Assembly: GCA_023388995.1 (NCBI GenBank)
Contig: JAEWFD010000038.1
Location: 59,407 to 123,406 of the forward strand
Reading direction: 5' to 3'
DNA length: 64,000 bases
Source: Bacillota bacterium
Lineage (GTDB): Bacteria > Bacillota_I > Bacilli_A > Erysipelotrichales > Erysipelotrichaceae
Shown: in pieces, positions 33,655 to 43,225 of the stretch
Layout of the letters: every line of letters begins with the position of its first letter
How positions within the stretch are numbered: position 1 is the stretch's first letter
Program-made: the position numbers and the translations under genes
Notes under the pieces: generated by a model
What the model was told of the DNA's origin: nothing
Databases searched by the model: none
What the model saw: only the letters and a program-made list of their open reading frames with translations

Positions 33655-33745
33655 TACAATAAGCAAGTGCTTCATCATGCGTCGGCATAACGCGCACAAA
33701 TAGCCGGGTATACTGCCCAACAGCATCCTTAGGTAACTGAATATC
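33655..33745 (-). pseudogene. Degenerate copy of the 3' end of the M24-like gene
   Basis: The segment 33663-33732 aligns at roughly 80 percent with 35192-35266, the last 25 or so codons of the M24-like gene. The minus strand here still reads LLGSIPGYL (LLGSIVGYL in the intact gene) before a frameshift. The two copies lie in the same orientation and bracket the lipoprotein gene at 33760-34968. Confidence 0.6.
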
Positions 33746-33759
33746 TAAACAACTTTCTC

Positions 33760-34968
33760 TTATCTCGTAATTGAATGAATAAACTTCGAACGGTCATAAA
33801 CTCTAATTTCTTCAAAATTTATTCCATCATTATAAATCACATTGTGTATCAGAAATTGCTCGTCTGTTGAAATAGCATAACTGGCACACTTATCATCTTT
33901 ATTTAATGAACCTCCCGGAATACTATCACTTATAGTATCATACAGTATAAAATCACAACTTCCAAACATAGAAATCGTTACAAAACGACCATCAAATCTT
34001 GGAAACTGCATAAATGATTCATCATGCCTTACAATCAAATCTGTAACAACTCCACTCGCATCTAACTTGGATAACACTGTGACAGCAGGCACATAATCAG
34101 TTGTACTTTCTAACTCTGATATATTTACGTTTCCATTCGCCTTTATTTTTTGAATTGCTTTATCTTTATCTGCAGAAGAAAAATATGAATTGAAATATAA
34201 AGCATCATCAGTACCCAAAATAGAATAACGATCAATATTGGAACCTAGATTTCCAATCAGTTTATCTTCTTCATCATACAAAACCATAGTATCATCTTCT
34301 AAACGGAAATAACAAAGTTTCTGAAAACAAGTTAGTGGCAGTTGTGCCTTTTCTTTATACACTTCAGAAACTTTAGTATCTAAATTTATCCGAATAATTT
34401 CCGTTTGTACTTTCTCATCATTGATTATGTCTAAATACATGTAATTACCATAAATTAGCTGCGGAGCATAGGAATTGCCAAGTGTACTGATCGGATATAA
34501 ATATACAAGATCAATTGCTTTACTCGCCAAATCATAAGATACAATCAGTTGCTCAGATACCCAAGTGCCTAGTGCGCTAACATGAAACAATAACTTATTG
34601 TGGAAGACATCAATAAAATTTAAAGACGCCGTGCTCAGATCATATTCAGCAGTATACTTCGTCAATAAAGGCTCAAGATCATGACCGGATATCAAATCTA
34701 TTGCTTCATTGCTTTGAATATCATATTTACCAATCACATGGAATCCATTTTTGCCATAAGTCGCATAAATATCCTGATTGCTAGCTTTTCTAAGTGTAAG
34801 CCCACTATTTAATGAATATAAGCTCTCATAATCTTCTAACTCTTGGGTTATATCAGAAGTGTATACGCTGTATCGTGTAGATTCTTTGGATATCCCTCTT
34901 TTACCGTTACTGCATGATACAAGAAATAGTGCAATACAAAATAAAATTATTTGTTTCATTGTCACCAT
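33760..34968 (-). CDS. Lipoprotein of unknown function, possible beta-propeller, 402 aa
   Basis: The protein opens with a lipoprotein signal (MKQIILFCIALFLVSCS, from Met4). The roughly 380-residue mature part repeats short beta-rich blocks such as VIGKYDIQSNEAIDL, LIVSYDLASKAIDLVYLY, EIIRINLDTKVSEVYK and CDFILYDTISDSIPGG. This recurring [IV]-x-[YRI]-[DN] pattern suggests propeller blades. The gene is visibly AT-richer than its neighbours and lies between two copies of a direct repeat, consistent with acquisition or duplication. No specific family is recognised. Confidence 0.7.
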   Translation of the reverse strand: MVTMKQIILFCIALFLVSCSNGKRGISKESTRYSVYTSDITQELEDYESLYSLNSGLTLRKASNQDIYATYGKNGFHVIGKYDIQSNEAIDLISGHDLEPLLTKYTAEYDLSTASLNFIDVFHNKLLFHVSALGTWVSEQLIVSYDLASKAIDLVYLYPISTLGNSYAPQLIYGNYMYLDIINDEKVQTEIIRINLDTKVSEVYKEKAQLPLTCFQKLCYFRLEDDTMVLYDEEDKLIGNLGSNIDRYSILGTDDALYFNSYFSSADKDKAIQKIKANGNVNISELESTTDYVPAVTVLSKLDASGVVTDLIVRHDESFMQFPRFDGRFVTISMFGSCDFILYDTISDSIPGGSLNKDDKCASYAISTDEQFLIHNVIYNDGINFEEIRVYDRSKFIHSITR

Positions 34969-35115
34969 AGTAATTCTCTTGAACCCATATCATTTCCTCC
35001 CCAAGGTATTGTTTTATTCTATTATATCACGAAGGTGCTAATTACCGAATACTGCGGCTTATGGCTAAGCAATTGCACTAGTTCCTTTTTTATCACCTGA
35101 CAGTCCATTAGTTAT

Positions 35116-35155
35116 GAAAAAAGCACTTTTTGAGTTATATCTGAAAGTGCTCTTC
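35116..35155 (-). terminator. Terminator of the M24-like gene
   Basis: On the minus strand AGCACTTTC and AAAGTGCT arms are followed by six T residues, 20-60 bases past the stop codon at 35176. Confidence 0.65.
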
Positions 35156-35175
35156 CTGTTCGTATTATCAATGTG

Positions 35176-36561
35176 TCATGCTCTCTTCACAACAAGTGCT
35201 TTGTCATGCGCCAGCATAAACGGGCGCAGATAGCCGACTATACTGCCTAACAGCAATACATCCTCATGAAGTTTGATGCCAAGCACCTCACAAACATAGG
35301 TTCGACGTTGTTCCATTCGCTGCCATAAGTCTGGATATTGTTCTTGAATTTCTTGTTTCAGCGATTGATTCGCCAATGCAATCGTACTTTCTACGGATAC
35401 CCCGCCATATCCCTGGATATGCGGGATGATATCGGTTTGCAACAGCATCCCGCTTTTCAATAGCGCAGAAGAGCCTTCATAGATTGGCGAACTCAGCCAT
35501 TCCTCATCAGCCACCAAATGACCGGGACACAATGACCAATGATATTGCTCTTTGGGTAAAACTTTCTCGATACGGGCATATAGCTCGCCGCCTGTCATTC
35601 CGCAATGAATTTCCTCCAGCCATGTTGCAATGGCTTTAAAATACGGGTTGCATAGTACCTCTAAATAGTCGCGGACAGTGGCTGGCAGCTGCTCTTCGTG
35701 TTCCACACAATAGCCAGACCGGCTGCTTAATCCACCCTTATAGCCTACTGTCAGTGCCAGCTTCTCGCCAACTTGCACCGTTTTTTCTCTTGGATATAAA
35801 TTTGCATGTTCAAAACGTTCGCCAACTCCGGCAATCGTAACTACACTATGCCTTTGCCCCAATCCATGCAAATGGGATGCCAGCATCATTTCATCACTGC
35901 CGACCGCAACTTGATTCAATGCTTCCAGCATGCAATCTGCTGCCAAAGAAGCACCAAATTCATAGTGTGCCAATTCATTGGCGGTATTGGTGATACGAGC
36001 ACCATCTTCCGGCGCAATAAAGAGATTGGTGGCATTGCGCAAGCATTCTTGATCTGCAACTTTGCGAATTGCTTCCAGCACATAATGCGGAATATCAAAA
36101 AGCTGGTGATTTTCATAAAGATTGCTGGTAAACAGCTTCCAGCCGACAATTCCGACCGTTTTCCCCTTTATAATGCCGCAATCCTGAAATAAATCAGCTA
36201 GATTTTTCTCTTGCTCCATTGGCTGATTTGGCAAGGAGAAGAATGGTACATGCACTGCTTGCACTTCCATGCGTGCAAACTTTGCCTTGTTTAAGTTCTC
36301 GTTGCCCAACAGCAAATATGCTGTGGCATCCTGATGCAGCACCAATACAGCCTCTTCAAAACGAGGCACAAAGCCAATCAGGTATTCGAGGTTGCTGCCA
36401 TGTTCCAAGTCCCCGTAAATGATCAGCGTGTCAATCTGCTGCTGTTTCATTCGCTGCAAAATCTTGGCAAGCCTCCCTTTCATCGTCTCTTCAGTCAGCA
36501 AAACGGGTGTTCGGCTGTGATCCGGTTTTGGCTGCGGTATTTTCGTTAATTTGATCTCCAT
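35176..36561 (-). CDS. M24 (Xaa-Pro peptidase-like) homologue with degenerate metal site
   Basis: The 461-residue protein has an N-terminal creatinase-like domain (residues 25-165: LIIYGDLEHGSNLEYLIGFV) and a C-terminal pita-bread domain. Of the five metal ligands of active M24 enzymes, the first Asp is replaced (EKLALTVGYKG) and the second region reads SGYCVE rather than SD. The His (CPGHLV) is kept, the first Glu is Asp (GMLLQTD), and the last Glu is kept (GVSVESTI). Hydrolysis of Xaa-Pro bonds is therefore doubtful; a sensory or binding role is possible. Single gene with an AGGAGA site. Confidence 0.75.
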   Translation of the reverse strand: MEIKLTKIPQPKPDHSRTPVLLTEETMKGRLAKILQRMKQQQIDTLIIYGDLEHGSNLEYLIGFVPRFEEAVLVLHQDATAYLLLGNENLNKAKFARMEVQAVHVPFFSLPNQPMEQEKNLADLFQDCGIIKGKTVGIVGWKLFTSNLYENHQLFDIPHYVLEAIRKVADQECLRNATNLFIAPEDGARITNTANELAHYEFGASLAADCMLEALNQVAVGSDEMMLASHLHGLGQRHSVVTIAGVGERFEHANLYPREKTVQVGEKLALTVGYKGGLSSRSGYCVEHEEQLPATVRDYLEVLCNPYFKAIATWLEEIHCGMTGGELYARIEKVLPKEQYHWSLCPGHLVADEEWLSSPIYEGSSALLKSGMLLQTDIIPHIQGYGGVSVESTIALANQSLKQEIQEQYPDLWQRMEQRRTYVCEVLGIKLHEDVLLLGSIVGYLRPFMLAHDKALVVKRA

Positions 36562-36633
36562 GTCCTATCTCCTTTTCCCTTGTATAAAGCAATAGCCAAT
36601 GCCGCAATACATGCAGCACTGGCTAGTTTGTTG

Positions 36634-38253
36634 TTATTCAACGCCAATAAAGAAGGAATACACTGGTTGCTTCCCTTCAATCACTTCTAACTCAGCATCG
36701 CAATGTTCTTCAATGTATGCTGTGATTTCATCCAATTCTTCAGCCGTTACATCCTCACCGCGAATCAGGGTCACAAGTTCCGCTTCCTCTGTCACCATAG
36801 CGCCGATCAACTGTTTGGTAACTTCCAGTTTATCAGGTTTGCTGACAATGATTTCTTTCTCTTTGATGCCCATATAGTCGTTCGCGCTGATTGCCAACCC
36901 ATCAAATGTGGTGTCTTTAATCGCATATGTGACTTGTCCCGTTTTGACACGTCCAAATGCCTCATTCATTTCTGCCAAGTTGCTCTCTACATCCACATCC
37001 GGATTGAACATGATGCAAGCTGCAATTCCTTGCGGAATGGTCTTGGTTGGAATGACATGAATATCCAGTTCCTCAAGAACATCCTTTGCTTGCTGGGCTG
37101 CCAACACGATATTCGAGTTATTCGGCAAAATGAAAATATGTTCAGCGCGCAGTTTCTTCGCTGCTGCAACGAAATCTTCAGTAGAAGGATTCATCGTCTG
37201 GCCGCCGCTCACGACGACATCTACCCGCAATTCCCGGAAATACTGTTCCAATCCTTCACCGGCAGCAACCGCAATGATTCCATATTGCTTCTTCGGTGCT
37301 TCTGCTGCTTCTTTTTGCACCAAAGTCAGATGGTCATGCTGCTCCTGCATGTTTTCGATCTTCAATTTCACAAATTCGCCATACCGCTGGGCCAGATTCA
37401 AGGCTTCGCCCGGCATCAAGGTATGTACATGGACTTTTACAATATCATCATCCTGTACCACAACGATGGACTCCCCGATGCGTGCCAGTTGCTTCTTCAG
37501 TTTATCTTCGGAAAAAGCGGTATTAGTATTTGGATTCAAACGGACAATGAACTCCGTGCAATAGCCAAACTCATCACTTTCCATTGCTGCTCCGGCTGCA
37601 TGCTCAATAGATGAACCTTCTTGCAAGGCAATCGGATTTCCATGCAGGGCCGCTTGGAACCCTTCTAAAATTTTCAGAAGTCCTGCGCCGCCGCTGTCAA
37701 CAACGCCAACCTCTTTCAGCACAGGAAGCAGTTCCGGTGTTTTAGCAAGCGAGATCTTCGCTTCCTCTACCAGTTTATCAATCACAGCAAGGATATCGGT
37801 ACTATTCTCTTGCTGGGCATAATGCAATGTATGCGTGCTGCTCTCCCGAATCACTGTTAAGATCGTACCTTCTACAGGACGCATAACAGCTTTGTACGCA
37901 ATCTCGCTCCCTTTCACAAATGCCTTTGCAAAGGTCAATGCATCAATTTCATCCTGGCCTTCTACCCCTTGGTAAAAACCACGGAAAATCTGGGATAAAA
38001 TAACCCCTGAATTCCCCCGTGCACCCATAAGCAATCCCTTGGAAAGCACTTTGCAGATGTCTCCTACATGCTCGCTGCGATATTCCACGATATCTTTCAC
38101 ACCGCTTGAGAACGTTAAATTCATATTGGTGCCGGTATCCCCATCCGGAACAGGAAATACATTCAATGCATCAATAGCTTGATATTGATTGGCAAGTGCA
38201 TTTGCGCCACTCACCAGCATCGATTTTAGCACCGTGCCCTGTAATTTCTCCAT
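36634..38253 (-). CDS. fakA: Fatty acid kinase subunit FakA
   Basis: The 539-residue protein has the DhaL-like nucleotide domain at the N-terminus: ALNVFPVPDGDTGTNMNLTF (Asp Mg ligands) and SKGLLMGARGNSGVILSQIF, then EVGVVDSGGAGLLKILEGF. A middle domain and a C-terminal DegV-like domain (ISANDYMGIKEKEIIV) follow. FakA phosphorylates fatty acids presented by FakB for phospholipid synthesis; no fakB gene is in this window. The PlsY that uses acyl-phosphate is encoded at 15287. It forms an operon with the upstream Asp23 gene, 11 bases apart. Confidence 0.93.
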   Translation of the reverse strand: MEKLQGTVLKSMLVSGANALANQYQAIDALNVFPVPDGDTGTNMNLTFSSGVKDIVEYRSEHVGDICKVLSKGLLMGARGNSGVILSQIFRGFYQGVEGQDEIDALTFAKAFVKGSEIAYKAVMRPVEGTILTVIRESSTHTLHYAQQENSTDILAVIDKLVEEAKISLAKTPELLPVLKEVGVVDSGGAGLLKILEGFQAALHGNPIALQEGSSIEHAAGAAMESDEFGYCTEFIVRLNPNTNTAFSEDKLKKQLARIGESIVVVQDDDIVKVHVHTLMPGEALNLAQRYGEFVKLKIENMQEQHDHLTLVQKEAAEAPKKQYGIIAVAAGEGLEQYFRELRVDVVVSGGQTMNPSTEDFVAAAKKLRAEHIFILPNNSNIVLAAQQAKDVLEELDIHVIPTKTIPQGIAACIMFNPDVDVESNLAEMNEAFGRVKTGQVTYAIKDTTFDGLAISANDYMGIKEKEIIVSKPDKLEVTKQLIGAMVTEEAELVTLIRGEDVTAEELDEITAYIEEHCDAELEVIEGKQPVYSFFIGVE

Positions 38254-38264
38254 AATACTCCTCA

Positions 38265-38624
38265 CTATCCTATCAATTTTACAGCTTGAACGTAAATGTT
38301 CACCGCCTTAAATTCCAAATCCAAAGTTTTCTCAAGCATATATTTTACTTTCTTTTGTACTTCCAGCACAACTTCCGATATTTTCATGCCATATGCAATC
38401 ACAATATACAAGTCGATTTCCAATCCTTCTGGTGATTGGCGTACGACGATTCCCTTTGAATAATTTTCTTTCTTCAATAGTTCCGCGAGTCCGTCTTTTA
38501 ATACTTTTTGGCTTGCCATTCCGATGACACCATAGCACTCGGTCACGACACCACCAGCCAAGGAAGCAATGGCATCAATTGAAATATTGATGTTTCCCAG
38601 TGCAGTCGATTTATCAATAGACAT
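38265..38624 (-). CDS. yloU: Asp23/Gls24 family envelope stress protein (YloU)
   Basis: The 119-residue protein has the Asp23 pattern: NINISIDAIASLAGGVVTEC, YGVIGMASQ, then GLEIDLYIVIAYGMKISEVV and VKYMLEKTLDLEFKAVNIYV. It is the YloU member that precedes fakA in nearly all Bacillota. The start at 38624 has an AAAGGAGG site 7 bases upstream. It is probably a cytoplasmic protein associated with envelope homeostasis. Confidence 0.92.
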   Translation of the reverse strand: MSIDKSTALGNINISIDAIASLAGGVVTECYGVIGMASQKVLKDGLAELLKKENYSKGIVVRQSPEGLEIDLYIVIAYGMKISEVVLEVQKKVKYMLEKTLDLEFKAVNIYVQAVKLIG

Positions 38625-38699
38625 AAGAAATCCTCCTTTATCGTATAGCATATTATAGCTAACTTCAGTTTAATAATCAATCAAAAAGCGTGCAGTACC

Positions 38700-39470
38700 T
38701 CAATCCAGGCACTCCGAGGTGTATGCTCTGTCGGCCACGCTTTCAAAGAAAATACACGCATTCTTTGCATGAATGGCATTCACAAGCTTCGGATAGCCAT
38801 TGATATGTTCCAGATTCATCATAGAAACATAGACAGTATTACCGTCAATCATATGAATCTTGAGATATTCCGTATCATAATCCAGAGGAAACAGCGCAAT
38901 CTCACTGATCAATGACATTGTCAGGTCATTTACCTCCGGCAAATAGCGTGCCATCTTTCCCAGCAATTCTGCTTCTTCGAAGTCTTCCAAATAAGGAACT
39001 TGCGTGACATACTCCTGATTGTCAGCCTCTGCTTTTACCACTGTGCCATCACTCAGCAGCCACGAAAGCTGATCCATAAATACAGATGCTACAATCGGTT
39101 TTTCCACGATCTCAATTTGCACAATCTGGTAGTTCTCACGTCGTACATGGACTTGCTTGATCAGCGGATGCTTGCGCAGCTTGTATTCAATCCAAAGCGG
39201 GGAAAAGCCGTAATAGCGGGATTCCAAAGACAGCCCGCTGTTTTGGATAATTGCTTTTTTATCAATCGCCACATTCCCAACCACGCTTATTTGCTTGACT
39301 TTGGAAATGTCACTTAAAAAGTACAAGCCCAGGACAACCACAAACAAAAGACGCAACATCCATGTCAGTTGCGTATCGTTCCGCGCCTGCTTCCGTTTTC
39401 GCTTTTGTTCCAGCAAATATTGCCGATCTACCTTATTGGTAAAAATCAAGTCCTCTGTTTTATTTGGCAT
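38700..39470 (-). CDS. divIB: Cell division protein DivIB/FtsQ
   Basis: The 256-residue type II membrane protein has a basic cytoplasmic N-terminus, one helix (MLRLLFVVVLGLYFLSDI, about residues 34-52), and a POTRA domain (VKQISVVGNVAIDKKAIIQN, RKHPLIKQVHVRRENYQIVQ, IEIVEKPIVA). A beta domain (LSDGTVV...VPYLEDFEE) follows. It joins FtsL and DivIC in the divisome. It overlaps the end of murB by 25 bases, so it is translated within the same dcw operon. Confidence 0.92.
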   Translation of the reverse strand: MPNKTEDLIFTNKVDRQYLLEQKRKRKQARNDTQLTWMLRLLFVVVLGLYFLSDISKVKQISVVGNVAIDKKAIIQNSGLSLESRYYGFSPLWIEYKLRKHPLIKQVHVRRENYQIVQIEIVEKPIVASVFMDQLSWLLSDGTVVKAEADNQEYVTQVPYLEDFEEAELLGKMARYLPEVNDLTMSLISEIALFPLDYDTEYLKIHMIDGNTVYVSMMNLEHINGYPKLVNAIHAKNACIFFESVADRAYTSECLD

Positions 39471-40363
39471 TGGTATTGTTCCACTTCCATTACTAGTTCG
39501 ATTGCCATCGCCTCATATACTCTTTTTTGCACCAGTTCCACGAGTTCCAAGACATCACTCGCTGTTGCACTTCCGGCATTCACAACAAAATTACAATGTT
39601 TATTGGATAACTGGGCACCGCCAATCTGATACCCTCGTAAGTCTACGTCCTCAATACACTTCCATGCTGGTTTTGCGGATGGATTCTTAAACGTCGATCC
39701 AGCGCTCGGAAAATCCAGCGGCTGGCTTTCCAGTCTTCTTTTTTTACGTGATTCCATCACTTCCAAAATCTCAGCACTTGGTTTTGGATGCAGCTGAAGC
39801 ACTGTTTTCACAACAATCCAGTCAGGATGAACCTTCAAGATGCTGTGACGGTAGCCAAACTGCAATTCTTCTTTAGACAGCCACCGAAGTCCCTCGTCAG
39901 TCAGCACCAAAGCTTCTTGCACAATATCAGCCATCGAGCTTAAATATGCTCCGGCATTCATAAATAAGGCACCCCCGACACTGCCGGGAATCCCGCTGGC
40001 AAATTCCAGTCCAGCTAATCCTGCTTCCATGGCTTTCCAAGCCAGGGCAATCAAGGAACATCCTGCACCGCAGTGCAGCATATCGTCTTGAAAGGCATAC
40101 TCCTGAAACCCATGTTCCAGAAAAATCACCATCATGTCCAGCGGCTCATCACACCACAGCAAGTTGGAGCCTCTGCCCACAACTTTATAAGCCATGTGAT
40201 GTTCTTGTGCAAGGCCAATGGCCTGCATGAGGGCCTTTTCATCATGGGGATAGAATGCATAACGCACGGTACCGCCAATCCGGAATGTTGTATGTTGATG
40301 CATAGGTTCATACTCTTTCACATGACCTAGTTGTTGCAACGCTGCCGTTAGATTCTCTATCAT
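39446..40363 (-). CDS. murB: UDP-N-acetylenolpyruvoylglucosamine reductase
   Basis: The 305-residue flavoenzyme forms UDP-MurNAc using NADPH. Motifs: HTTFRIGGTVRYAFYP (FAD), VVGRGSNLLWCDEPLD, GLEFASGIPGSVGGALFMNA, and the C-terminal PAGSTFKNP plus NKHCNFVVNAGSATASDVLE. The start at 40363 is chosen because its ATG overlaps the murG stop (ATGA). The sequence matches the type II (Gram-positive) enzymes. Confidence 0.94.
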   Translation of the reverse strand: MIENLTAALQQLGHVKEYEPMHQHTTFRIGGTVRYAFYPHDEKALMQAIGLAQEHHMAYKVVGRGSNLLWCDEPLDMMVIFLEHGFQEYAFQDDMLHCGAGCSLIALAWKAMEAGLAGLEFASGIPGSVGGALFMNAGAYLSSMADIVQEALVLTDEGLRWLSKEELQFGYRHSILKVHPDWIVVKTVLQLHPKPSAEILEVMESRKKRRLESQPLDFPSAGSTFKNPSAKPAWKCIEDVDLRGYQIGGAQLSNKHCNFVVNAGSATASDVLELVELVQKRVYEAMAIELVMEVEQYQCQIKQRT

Positions 40364-41445
40364 TTGTTTATTAGTTCCTTCATCAAAGCTGTTATGTTCT
40401 GCGATGCTTCGGGGTATCCCAGTGCTTTTGAATTTCTTTGCATCTGCTCCCGTTTCGCCGTATTTCTGCATAACGTTAAAAGTTTATCAACAATACCCTC
40501 GCAAGTCAAATCTTTTTCTTGGATGATCATTGCCGCTTCCCGTTCCCCCAGTTCTTCCGCATTCAGCACCTGATGATTGTGCGCAACATAAGGCGAAGGA
40601 ATCACCACTGCCGGAATCCCCAGCGCAGTGATTTCAGCGAGAGTTGTAGCCCCGGCACGGCAGCAGATTACATCAATGTAAGGAAGCAGCTGCATCTGAT
40701 CAACATAGGGTACAACCTTGATATGATCCTGCAGATTCTGCAATCTCCTATGCATTGCTTCATAGTGTTCTTTTCCGGTAACATAAACAACCTGAATGTC
40801 TGTTTGCCTGTTCAGTTCTTCCAGCACAGCAATCATCTTCGCATTGACACTCTCGCTGCCTAAACTGCCCATGACAATATAAATCAGCGGCTTGCTGCTT
40901 TGCAAGCCAAGTTTGCGGAACACAGCTGGATTCTTTTTACATAAAACAGCTTCGCTCGCCCGCGGACTGCCCAGCAGCTTTGTCTTCGCAGCAGGAAAAT
41001 CACGAAAAGAACGGGAAAAACTGATTACAATCTGATCCATCAGTTTACCGATGGTTTTATTGGCAAGACCCGCAACAGAATTCTGCTCATGAATCATTGT
41101 CGGAATCTTCGCCAGCTTCGCAGCCAGCATCACCGGCACCGTTACATACCCCCCAAAGCCGATCACAATATCCGGTTTTACTTCCTTGATCAAGCGACGC
41201 ACCGCCGTCATATTTTTCTGAACTTGTACCAGGCAAGCAACACGGTTGGAGATAGATCCCTGGAAGCCGCGCGCCTCCAGTCCATGAAAGGCAAAGCCTG
41301 CTTTCGGTACCTCTGCCGCTTCCATTTTGGCGTTCGTACCGATAAATATAATTTCTGCTTGTTCATGTTCTTTTAAATACCGGGCCAATGCCAATGCAGG
41401 ATACACATGTCCGCCTGTTCCCCCGGCACTCATGATTACACGCAT
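40360..41445 (-). CDS. murG: UDP-GlcNAc:lipid I GlcNAc transferase MurG
   Basis: The 361-residue GT28 glycosyltransferase completes lipid II at the inner membrane face. Motifs: MSAGGTGGHVYPALALARYL, GFGGYVTVPVMLAAKL, HEQNSVAGLANK, VMGSLGSESVN (donor loop), and CRAGATTLAEITALGIPAVVIP. The start at 41445 has a GAGG site; an upstream in-frame Met would add ten residues. It lies between ftsW and murB. Confidence 0.95.
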   Translation of the reverse strand: MRVIMSAGGTGGHVYPALALARYLKEHEQAEIIFIGTNAKMEAAEVPKAGFAFHGLEARGFQGSISNRVACLVQVQKNMTAVRRLIKEVKPDIVIGFGGYVTVPVMLAAKLAKIPTMIHEQNSVAGLANKTIGKLMDQIVISFSRSFRDFPAAKTKLLGSPRASEAVLCKKNPAVFRKLGLQSSKPLIYIVMGSLGSESVNAKMIAVLEELNRQTDIQVVYVTGKEHYEAMHRRLQNLQDHIKVVPYVDQMQLLPYIDVICCRAGATTLAEITALGIPAVVIPSPYVAHNHQVLNAEELGEREAAMIIQEKDLTCEGIVDKLLTLCRNTAKREQMQRNSKALGYPEASQNITALMKELINK

Positions 41446-41490
41446 GCTCTCATCCTCATTCCTTTGTTTCTTCAAAATTATAGCATAAAA

Positions 41491-42582
41491 CTAATCGTTT
41501 TCCTCATGAATATGGATTGCCATCACAATTCCCATACTGGCAAGCATCAACACCAGGCTGGAGCCGCCATAGGAGATAAAAGGCAAGGTAATTCCGGTGA
41601 TCGGAAACAAATTCACGACTACTCCCAGATTAATCATGACTTGTATTGTAAATAAAGAAATAATGCCAATGGTTACATAGCTTAAAAATAAATCTTTGCA
41701 GGACAAAGCAATTCTGATCCCTTCATTTAACAATAAGATAAATAAGAAAATAATAAACAAGCAGCCAAAAAACCCAAGCTCTTCCGCTATGATGGCAAAG
41801 ATGAAATCAGTCTGCGGTTCCGGCAAATAGAAATGCTTTTGCATGGAGTTGGAGAAGCCCAGTCCAAAAATACCTCCGGGACCTATTGCATAGAGCGCCT
41901 GAATCGTTTGGAAGCCAGCCCCCAGCGGGTCCTGAAAAGGATCTAAGAAGGCAGTAATTCGGGCCAATCGGTATGGAGCGCTCAAAATCAAAGCAACCAT
42001 GCCGACAACGCCCAGCATTCCCAGCCGGACAAAATATTTCATCGGGCATCCTGCCGCAATTACCAATACAACAATACTGCAGCACATCACCACGCCGCTG
42101 CCAAAGTCCGGCTGCAGCATGATCAAGCCGAAACAAAGCACCGTCACAAAGGCCGGCAAAAGCAAGTCTTTGAAAAAGGATCGCAGTTTTTTCTTCTTCG
42201 ATAAATAATCACTCACAAACACAATCAACCCCAGCTTGGCAAATTCGGATGGCTGCAAGAGAAAACTTCCTACCCCAAACCAGCTTTGCGAACCATTGCG
42301 GGTAACCCCTAAGCCGGGGATCAGCACCAAACCAAGCATCAACACACAGCAAAACAAAATCCCTGCCGACATGCGCTGCAAGCTTTTGATGTTCATCCGC
42401 GATACGATCGCCATAACAAAAAAGCCCAGCACTGCAAACAGAGATTGGCGTTTTACATAATAATAAGCATCCTGATATTTAAATTCAGCCCAGACATGGC
42501 TGGCGCTGCCGATCATAAAGATTCCTGTTAGGGTCAGAGCCAATATGATGAACAGCAAGCGTCGATTTTTCCTATGGAACAT
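41491..42582 (-). CDS. ftsW: SEDS-family peptidoglycan glycosyltransferase (FtsW/SpoVE type)
   Basis: The 363-residue protein has about ten membrane helices and SEDS motifs. These include GLGVTRNGSQSWFGVGSFLL, QPSEFAKLGLIVFVSDYLS, MLQPDFGSGVVM (catalytic Asp), PEPQTDFIFAIIAEELGFFG and GITLPFISYGGSSLVLMLAS. Position before murG in the dcw cluster supports FtsW or its sporulation relative SpoVE; sequence alone does not separate these. It is first in the ftsW-murG-murB-divIB operon, with a GGTGG site. Confidence 0.9.
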   Translation of the reverse strand: MFHRKNRRLLFIILALTLTGIFMIGSASHVWAEFKYQDAYYYVKRQSLFAVLGFFVMAIVSRMNIKSLQRMSAGILFCCVLMLGLVLIPGLGVTRNGSQSWFGVGSFLLQPSEFAKLGLIVFVSDYLSKKKKLRSFFKDLLLPAFVTVLCFGLIMLQPDFGSGVVMCCSIVVLVIAAGCPMKYFVRLGMLGVVGMVALILSAPYRLARITAFLDPFQDPLGAGFQTIQALYAIGPGGIFGLGFSNSMQKHFYLPEPQTDFIFAIIAEELGFFGCLFIIFLFILLLNEGIRIALSCKDLFLSYVTIGIISLFTIQVMINLGVVVNLFPITGITLPFISYGGSSLVLMLASMGIVMAIHIHEEND

Positions 42583-42607
42583 AATACCACCCTGATTAAG
42601 GATATGT

Positions 42608-43162
42608 TTAACGCGGTCTAATTAGCCTATGAATTCCCAAACAAAGAAACACAATCCACGAAAGTTGTTCCAAATGCCGGCACCATTTAGGAGGCACCCA
42701 TTTCACAAGCTGGTTTCCCAGCACCAGCATCATGGCACTGCAAAACCCGAACAACAAGGAACACCAAAGCGGGGAATATCCTAAAAAAGCCAGCGGCAAA
42801 GCAACAACCATGGTATCCATGCTCAGCATGAAACCTACCCGGACTACTTCCATGCCTGTTACTTTCCGGTCTGCATTGGGGTCAATCCATTCCTCATTGA
42901 TCGCTGTTTTATTGGTCAACAGAAACGCATCAATTGCCAATACAAAATACAGCAATGCACTTAAGTTAAACGCAGTTTGTTCCTGCAGCAGCGGCAGCAG
43001 CATCGTACATAACGACATGCTGAGAAAAGAAATCACAACCGGAAATAAACTGATCACAATGACATTCATTGGAGTCAGACGAATACGTTTTAAGCCCATC
43101 AAAAAACCACAAGCAAATCCATCCATGCTGGATGCGATCGTTGTGGACCAAACAATCAACAT
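42608..43162 (-). CDS. YtaF/MntP-superfamily membrane protein
   Basis: The 184-residue protein has six hydrophobic helices and two Asp motifs, SSMDGFACGFLMGL and GFMLSMDTMVVALPLAFLG. It is related to the MntP protein at 10126-10680 but closer to the YtaF sporulation membrane group because of its S-M-D motifs. The start at 43162 has a GAGGTGA site; an upstream in-frame Met lacks one. It lies 25 bases upstream of ftsW and may be co-transcribed. Substrate unknown. Confidence 0.78.
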   Translation of the reverse strand: MLIVWSTTIASSMDGFACGFLMGLKRIRLTPMNVIVISLFPVVISFLSMSLCTMLLPLLQEQTAFNLSALLYFVLAIDAFLLTNKTAINEEWIDPNADRKVTGMEVVRVGFMLSMDTMVVALPLAFLGYSPLWCSLLFGFCSAMMLVLGNQLVKWVPPKWCRHLEQLSWIVFLCLGIHRLIRPR

Positions 43163-43225
43163 GTGGCTCACCTCATAATACTGTATGGAGGTTATAGCCA
43201 GGAACATAGCGAGTATGCCCAATAC

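Noticed and set aside
36703..37614. 303-aa plus-strand frame antisense to fakA
   Set aside because: It is a long antisense frame with Cys- and Phe-rich composition and no start signal; fakA motifs occupy the region.
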